Below, in pieces: positions 7,753 through 12,631 of a DNA stretch of 12,631 nt (position 1 is the first letter of the stretch; each line of letters starts with the position of its first letter). Both the position numbers and the translations under genes were made by a program. The stretch is taken from assembly GCA_004559785.1 (NCBI GenBank), contig SFXD01000068.1, positions 1-12,631 on the forward strand, given 5' to 3'. The notes beneath the pieces are model-generated. The model did no database searches. It saw only the letters and a list, made by a program, of their open reading frames with translations, and was not told where the DNA came from. The stretch is from a bacterium. Lineage in GTDB: Bacteria; Bacteroidota; Bacteroidia; Bacteroidales; Bacteroidaceae.

Positions 7753-7800
7753 ACACGTGAATCTATTTCATTTCTAATTACATTACAACAATAATTGCGT

Positions 7801-8370
7801 ATGAAACAGACTTATCTCTTATTTCGTGCAGCAGTAGCATTCCTTCTGCTGTCGGCATCGACAGTGGCAAGGGCGGAGAGCAAACCTGCGATAGTGGTCT
7901 GGTATGGAGAAGACGAACTGTTCAGCTTCTTCGTGTCGGACAATCCCGAGATGCGCATCGAGGGAGGCAATGCCATCATAGAGTCGGATGGCGAATGGTC
8001 GTATGATTGGTATTTCGAGCAAATCACGCAGAAATGCTCCATTTCCATCCCCCTGTCCGAGACCAAACCCTATCGCCTGACTTTCGAGCAGCGCAACTAC
8101 ACGGGCAACTATTATCATTGCGACCCAGAGATGGTAGACGGGATGAATCACGTGAAGCCAGCTGCGCCACAATTCTCCATGAAGGACGGCATCCTTCGTG
8201 TGGATGGCCTCGACGGGGGGGATGTGGTCAGCGTCTCCACCACGGATGGCAAGCTGCTTGGCACGACGTCCGCCAACGAGGCAGGCTTTGCCTCCATGCA
8301 ACTGCCACGCTATACAGGCATCGCCGTAGTAAGGGCAGGTAGTATAAACTTCAAGATTACGATACAATGA
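7801..8370 (+). CDS. Small secreted protein with N-terminal beta module and C-terminal T9SS-CTD-like domain
   Basis: 189 residues from ATG 7801; a TTG two codons earlier is possible but adds nothing. Residues 1-25 are a signal peptide ending VARA|E. Residues about 28-96 follow a pattern I associate with small exported proteins of Prevotella and relatives: a short strand VVWYGEDEL (32-40), then NPEMRIEGGNAIIES (48-62), then a polar stretch closing in PYRLTFE (90-96). Residues about 125-189 resemble the type A C-terminal sorting domain of the type IX secretion system: DGILRVDGL (129-137), VSVSTTDGKLLG (143-154), a Leu-Pro turn at 168-169, GIAVVRAG (173-180) and a terminal NFKITIQ. The spacer between them holds NYTGNYYHCDPEMVDG. 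It overlaps the SusD-like gene by ATGA, indicating translational coupling. Function unknown. The CTD could be functional or a relic; no T9SS machinery gene is in the window to decide this. Confidence 0.75.
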   Translation: MKQTYLLFRAAVAFLLLSASTVARAESKPAIVVWYGEDELFSFFVSDNPEMRIEGGNAIIESDGEWSYDWYFEQITQKCSISIPLSETKPYRLTFEQRNYTGNYYHCDPEMVDGMNHVKPAAPQFSMKDGILRVDGLDGGDVVSVSTTDGKLLGTTSANEAGFASMQLPRYTGIAVVRAGSINFKITIQ

Positions 8371-11300
8371 GAGACATAAGGTTCATATTCCTCACGCTGT
8401 TGCTGGCAGCAACGGCGTCGGGCGCTTCCGCACAGGGCTTCGGCTTCGTGCTGGGAGGCGAGAAGGTAGAGCTCAAGGAGGGAGACAAGGTAAACTTCAC
8501 CAACATTGCAGGCAACACGGTGGTCACTGTCACCAAGGACGGCAAGGTCACGGTCCACATGGGCAACGAGATGACATTCTACGGAGATGCCGAGCAGTAC
8601 TTCTTGGATGCACACAAGGTGCTGAACAAGACAATCTTTGACGACGAGAGCACACATGCCGAATTTGGATATGGAGCAGTCATGCACATACGCGACCTGC
8701 TTACCAACGACATGTTTGTATACGACAGCCCATACGGCTGGCACTTTTCTTCATGGGCAAGGAACATGGTGTATGGAAATTCCTATAATGCACAGATAGT
8801 ATGGCGCTACTACGAGAATGCCATTGCTGCCAGCAACGCCTTGATAAAGTCCATCGACGAGCAGACAGCCACCGAAATACAGAGGGAGTACCTGGGCGTA
8901 GGTTACGCATTCCGCGCCATGCACTACCTCGACCTGGCCCGCATGTACGAGTATCTGCCCTGCGATGCCACCCTGCCACGTTCCAATACGGGCAAGGACA
9001 TCCTGGGACTCACCGTTCCCATCATAACGGAGAACACCACGGACGAGGACCTTGCCACCCTTGGCAGGGCTACAAGGCAGGAGATGTTCGGTTTCATACA
9101 ATCCGACCTCCAGAAGGCCGAGTCGTTGCTCGCCTCCTACCAGCGCACATCCAAGCGCCTTCCCGACCAGGCATGCGTATACGGACTGCAGGCACGATTG
9201 CACCTGTGGGTGGAGGACTATGCCGAGGCAGCGAGGTATGCCCGCTTAGCAATAGAGCGCAGCGGTGCCGTACCCCTGTCCGAATCGGAGATGCTGGATA
9301 CGGAAAACGGCTTCAACACTATGGAGCCATCCTCATGGATGTGGGGTTCGCAGCCATATCCCACCGACAGGGTCGTCACCTCAGGTGTCATCAACTGGCC
9401 TTCGTGGATGTGCAATGAGGCCACATTCGGGTATACTTCGGCAGGTCCGTTCGTCTCCATAGTGCCGTCACTGTACAACATGATGGGTACGGCCGACGTT
9501 CGCCGCAAACTCTTCAACGTATCAGGCGACGAGCCACGCCTGCCATCGGGCAACGACATTCCCGCATACGCCTCGCTCAAGTTCCGTCCATACCAGGGCA
9601 ACTGCACCGACTATACGGTAGCCGCACTGGCAGCCTACCCCCTTATGCGCGTCGAGGAGATGTACCTCATCGAGGCAGAGGCAAAGGCGCACCAGTCGCT
9701 GTCGGAGGGAGCCAACCTGCTCTGTACGTTCGTCACGCGCTACCGTGACCCTCAGTATTCCCTTAACTTGGATTCCCTGTCCGAGAGCAGGCTGATGGAC
9801 GAGGTCTTCACGCAGAAACGAATCGAGCTATGGGGCGAGGGACTTTCCTTCTTCGACTACAAGCGTCTCGACAAGCCTGTGGACAGGACGCAATACCCAG
9901 ACGCCAATTACGTAGATTCTTCGGAACAGTTCCGCACCACCACCCGTCCCGCTTGGATGAACATGGTGTTTGTCACAAGGAACGGCATGAACAGGAAATG
10001 GGCAACCGTAGGAGAGGAGAACCCCGAATACAAGGATTTGTATTCCGCAGGAGGAGGCATTGCCACGTCCTCGAATTCGTACAGCGTAGATTTCGTGGAC
10101 GGCATCATGTGCGATCTCTTCCCCTCCGATGCCCCAAGAGAGCGGATTTCCATCAGTGCCGAACCACTGGACTCCGTGGAGGGCATCAGGCTGCTTGCCC
10201 CATTCAGTTCCCTCTGCGACTCTACCATGGGGTATCGTGGCACGCCACTTGAGATACGTCTTGCAGGCGGTACCGCATCCATCCCATTCCAGCCTCTCGG
10301 CATCCAGATAGGGGGTGAGGACGCATGGGTATATTCCACCAAGGACGGCATCCTGTCGGACGGCATGATCTCCTTCCCACGCAACGGCATAGCCGTGTCG
10401 CACGGAAATGATGTCACGGTGGTGAACAGCAATGCCATTACCGAGGTTTACCTCCCGGGAAATGGAATCAGGACTAACCTTTACGTCTACCTCAACTTCT
10501 ACCCAGGGAAATATCAGGCTACGGTGCACAACGTGGACAGCATGCAATACCTACGCACTTACCTGTCCAGGATGACGAATCTCGACGAGGCACGGCTGGT
10601 ATGTGTCCCCAATGCCCAGAGAGACGAAGCCATTGCCCGTCTCAAGACCGACCCTGCATACGGCGTTGCCGTAAGGGATACGGGTTGGGTAGACATACCA
10701 ATGTATGGCGTTGGAGATGAGTTTGTCCTGGCGTATATCGGCATGAAGAACGGAGCCGTCTATCACGTAGGTAGCAGCCTATTCGGATGGAAGTTCCCCG
10801 ACTACAGCGTGTCCTTGTACAACTACAGCGTCAAGCAGATGCAGGATGCCACTGGCGTGGATGTGGCGTATGTAGAATACTGCTTTGGTCCCCACGTGGA
10901 CAAGGCATACCTCGCCCTTGTGGACAAGTATGCCACCGAGGAGGAAATCCGCCAGATGTACAAGTCCAACGCCCTGCCCAGCATGATATTGGCGGAATTG
11001 AGCCATTCAGATGAAGTTCGGGCAGCCCAGATACCCTTCCCTGCAGAATACGGGGAATACAAGGTGGTGGCTCTTGCCCTGGCAGACAACAAGCTTGTGA
11101 AGGTGTCTTGCGGAGATGATTATGACGAAAGCGAAGTGACGGTCTTGGAACACCCCATACGCAACCTCAGTGCAGCCATGAGCGAACGCACCTTCAACGA
11201 TGACGGTTCAGTATCGGTGTCCTTCTCGTACGAAGCCGACGAGTTCGACCATGCCTACGTAGCCTTCGTGTGCGACAGCATGTTGACAGGCAATCTCCGC

Positions 11301-12631
11301 CAGGATGTGCTGGATGCCGCGGCGAAGCTGAAGGTCACAGGTTCGGGCACAGCCTCGATGCGGATATCCAACCCCATTCCCGGGGCATACTACACCATGG
11401 CAATCGTGGGTTGCGACTCCAAGGGCAAGGCTCTGAAGGATGTCCGGTGCGACCACCTCGTCCTCACCGACCCATGGACACGATGGTTCTCCACCAAGGC
11501 TGAGTGGGTGAATGCCGGCATGGATGCCGACGCTTGGCCTCTGTCTGACAATTCTTCCACGTGTACGTATACATACACCAACATTTGGAGCGGTACCGAC
11601 TCAGGTCTGCCCATTGAATACCGACAGTCTTATGCGGACAAATCCGCAGGACAGTTCAAGATCCGCAATTGGGGCTATGGTACCGAACTCATCATCGAGT
11701 ACGACTCCCAGACGGGTGCCTGCCAGCTCTTGCCGCAGTATGTGGGAGAGATCTCAAATTACGGTTCCCTCTATATCGCCGATGTCCCACACTACTCTTC
11801 CAATTATACTTACGAGCAGTTCCCCTGCACATACGACAGGACCACGGGTAAGTTCGTGCTTACAACCATATGGTATGTAAGTGCAGGGATCTTCGGCTAT
11901 AATCCAGAGTATGTACAGGTGGACGGATTCTACATCCCCGACTACAGCTTCGGTGCTGTATTCGAGGGCACAGAGACGGACAGTGTGCAGAATGCGTATG
12001 CAGTACTGAACGTTACAGACATGGGCGTTGACGTGGAATATGCAAAGGCAGTTGTCGTAGCAAATTATGTCGATGCAACAGCCGTGGCTGATTCCATTGC
12101 ATCAGGAGTAATTGAAGCCACCGACCTTGTAGTGGGTCAAAACCTGATTGGCATTGGTAATCTGAGCGGAAACCTCAAGGTCGTTGCCGTGTCCATGGCA
12201 GATGGCAAAGTAAGGCAGGTTGAGACCTATGCGTTCGAATATTATGGCGGCAATGCAAATCCATGGAAGACCCTGGGCAAGGCTCTGTACACCGATGATA
12301 TCATCGTGACATGGTTCAGTCCGGACGGGAACACCTCATTCCCGCCAGAAACTTACGAAGTAGAGATTCAGGAGAACAGGGATACTCCGGGACTCTATCG
12401 CCTGGTTGACCCATACGGACCCAAAGTCCATCCCTATTACGAGGCTCTTGTCGGTATTGGTGTATCCATGCCTTCGTCAGGCAAGTATCTCGTCATCAAT
12501 GCCTGCGACCCAGAAGGTGTATATGTAGAGCAGCAGTCCCTTGGCATCAACTGGGGCGAAGGTGAAGTCGGATTTGTTTCCGAGGGTGCCCGATATATTG
12601 ACAGTTATCCTTTTGAAACCATCAAGCAGGC
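8367..12631 (+). CDS. Giant SusD/RagB-like exported protein with long modular beta-rich extension (3' partial)
   Basis: The reading frame stays open from ATG 8367 to the right edge: 1421 complete codons. An in-frame TAG at 8340-8342 leaves only this start. Residues 1-24 are a signal peptide ending GASA|Q, without a lipobox cysteine. Residues about 28-70 are a short beta segment resembling part of the upstream protein. The SusD/RagB region follows: helical YYENAIAASNALI (148-160), a TPR-like stretch to about 305, LMRVEEMYLIEAEAKA (426-441), the hallmark QKRIELWGEG...FDYKRL (about 483-501), and a usual SusD-type end RPAWMNMV...ENP near 525-553. SusD proteins lid SusC transporters and bind glycans at the outer membrane. 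Beyond 555, where most SusD proteins stop, at least 866 more residues form repeated modules: W0 (566-677), F0 (678-811), A1 (812-928), B1 (929-1034), W1 (1035-1191), A2 (1192-1297) and W2 (1298 on). No SusC is visible. The SusD call is firm; ligand and localisation are unknown. Confidence 0.88.
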   Translation, partial: MRDIRFIFLTLLLAATASGASAQGFGFVLGGEKVELKEGDKVNFTNIAGNTVVTVTKDGKVTVHMGNEMTFYGDAEQYFLDAHKVLNKTIFDDESTHAEFGYGAVMHIRDLLTNDMFVYDSPYGWHFSSWARNMVYGNSYNAQIVWRYYENAIAASNALIKSIDEQTATEIQREYLGVGYAFRAMHYLDLARMYEYLPCDATLPRSNTGKDILGLTVPIITENTTDEDLATLGRATRQEMFGFIQSDLQKAESLLASYQRTSKRLPDQACVYGLQARLHLWVEDYAEAARYARLAIERSGAVPLSESEMLDTENGFNTMEPSSWMWGSQPYPTDRVVTSGVINWPSWMCNEATFGYTSAGPFVSIVPSLYNMMGTADVRRKLFNVSGDEPRLPSGNDIPAYASLKFRPYQGNCTDYTVAALAAYPLMRVEEMYLIEAEAKAHQSLSEGANLLCTFVTRYRDPQYSLNLDSLSESRLMDEVFTQKRIELWGEGLSFFDYKRLDKPVDRTQYPDANYVDSSEQFRTTTRPAWMNMVFVTRNGMNRKWATVGEENPEYKDLYSAGGGIATSSNSYSVDFVDGIMCDLFPSDAPRERISISAEPLDSVEGIRLLAPFSSLCDSTMGYRGTPLEIRLAGGTASIPFQPLGIQIGGEDAWVYSTKDGILSDGMISFPRNGIAVSHGNDVTVVNSNAITEVYLPGNGIRTNLYVYLNFYPGKYQATVHNVDSMQYLRTYLSRMTNLDEARLVCVPNAQRDEAIARLKTDPAYGVAVRDTGWVDIPMYGVGDEFVLAYIGMKNGAVYHVGSSLFGWKFPDYSVSLYNYSVKQMQDATGVDVAYVEYCFGPHVDKAYLALVDKYATEEEIRQMYKSNALPSMILAELSHSDEVRAAQIPFPAEYGEYKVVALALADNKLVKVSCGDDYDESEVTVLEHPIRNLSAAMSERTFNDDGSVSVSFSYEADEFDHAYVAFVCDSMLTGNLRQDVLDAAAKLKVTGSGTASMRISNPIPGAYYTMAIVGCDSKGKALKDVRCDHLVLTDPWTRWFSTKAEWVNAGMDADAWPLSDNSSTCTYTYTNIWSGTDSGLPIEYRQSYADKSAGQFKIRNWGYGTELIIEYDSQTGACQLLPQYVGEISNYGSLYIADVPHYSSNYTYEQFPCTYDRTTGKFVLTTIWYVSAGIFGYNPEYVQVDGFYIPDYSFGAVFEGTETDSVQNAYAVLNVTDMGVDVEYAKAVVVANYVDATAVADSIASGVIEATDLVVGQNLIGIGNLSGNLKVVAVSMADGKVRQVETYAFEYYGGNANPWKTLGKALYTDDIIVTWFSPDGNTSFPPETYEVEIQENRDTPGLYRLVDPYGPKVHPYYEALVGIGVSMPSSGKYLVINACDPEGVYVEQQSLGINWGEGEVGFVSEGARYIDSYPFETIKQ
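10062..12631 (+). repeat. Degenerate protein-level module repeats in the SusD-like extension
   Basis: Two module families recur in order W-F-F-F-W-F-W. FN3-like units F0 (10398-10799), A1 (10800-11150), B1 (11151-11468) and A2 (11940-12257) share a core: DEARLVCV, DKAYLALV, FDHAYVAFV or EYAKAVVV, then a helix-like charged run, then a strand and DEFVLAYIGMKNG, YKVVALALADNK, YYTMAIVGCDSKGK or LKVVAVSMADGK. W units at 10062-10397, 11469-11939 and 12258-12631 are larger; W0 and W2 share GIRLLAPF/GLYRLVDPYG and PLGIQIG/SLGINWG, while W1 and W2 both open with a D/N-P-W tripeptide. A 13-base identity CCCCGACTACAGC starts units A1 and A2, exactly 1140 bp apart (10796 and 11936). Boundaries are approximate and assigned by eye. 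Confidence 0.6.

Noticed and set aside
10060..10140. A possible frameshift or lost stop separating SusD from its tail.
   Set aside because: I followed the frame across this region codon by codon. It stays open with sensible sequence on both sides, and no frame change is needed to keep module similarity. An assembly error cannot be fully excluded without reads.
9828..10547. A 239-codon open frame on the minus strand, and plus-strand frames such as 8801-9418 and 11512-11880.
   Set aside because: All lie inside the continuous SusD-like frame, which has clear family motifs. The alternatives have shadow-like composition.

Overview
The window looks like a piece of a Bacteroidota chromosome, most likely order Bacteroidales and plausibly a Prevotella-like gut or oral commensal. 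The support is a SusD/RagB-type protein, small secreted proteins of a style common in Prevotella, a CotH-family surface protein, and several upstream regions carrying the Bacteroidota -7 motif TAnnTTTG. No rRNA, tRNA, CRISPR array, insertion sequence or phage gene was recognised. The genus is an inference.

Layout: (1) 1-932, minus strand: a CotH-kinase family secreted protein with an F5/8 (discoidin)-like domain, cut by the left edge. (2) 933-1215: a divergent promoter region. (3) 1216-3015, plus: typA/bipA, the ribosome-associated GTPase and the only clear housekeeping gene, followed by a strong hairpin at 3027-3078. (4) 3193-5121 and 5127-7013, plus, 5 bp apart: a secreted GH71/GH99/WbsX-like barrel protein with a C-terminal CBM9-like domain, then a secreted calcineurin-like phosphoesterase fused to a PQQ-type beta-propeller that I count as eight blades. 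(5) 7074-7586, minus: a short nitroreductase, convergent with the phosphoesterase gene. (6) 7587-7800: a second divergent promoter region with a 12-bp palindrome. (7) 7801-8370 and 8367-12631+, plus, overlapping by ATGA: a 189-residue secreted protein with a T9SS-CTD-like tail, then a very long SusD-like protein that is still open at the right edge.

The most unusual object is the last gene. It has a complete SusD/RagB region (about residues 28-555) with a signal peptide but no lipobox cysteine. After that it continues for at least 866 more residues, made of two kinds of beta-rich module that recur: four FN3-like units and three larger units with related motifs. SusD proteins are normally about 500-650 residues, lipid-anchored, and encoded directly after a SusC transporter. 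Here the preceding gene is instead the small CTD-bearing protein, and no SusC is visible.

Five of the seven protein genes encode predicted exported products (CotH, GH99-like, phosphoesterase-propeller, 189-residue protein, SusD-like). The GH99-like/phosphoesterase pair may act together on a glycan or glycoconjugate, and the 7801/8367 pair may form a surface or secreted binding complex. Both are inferences from gene order and domain content. The substrates cannot be read from the sequence.
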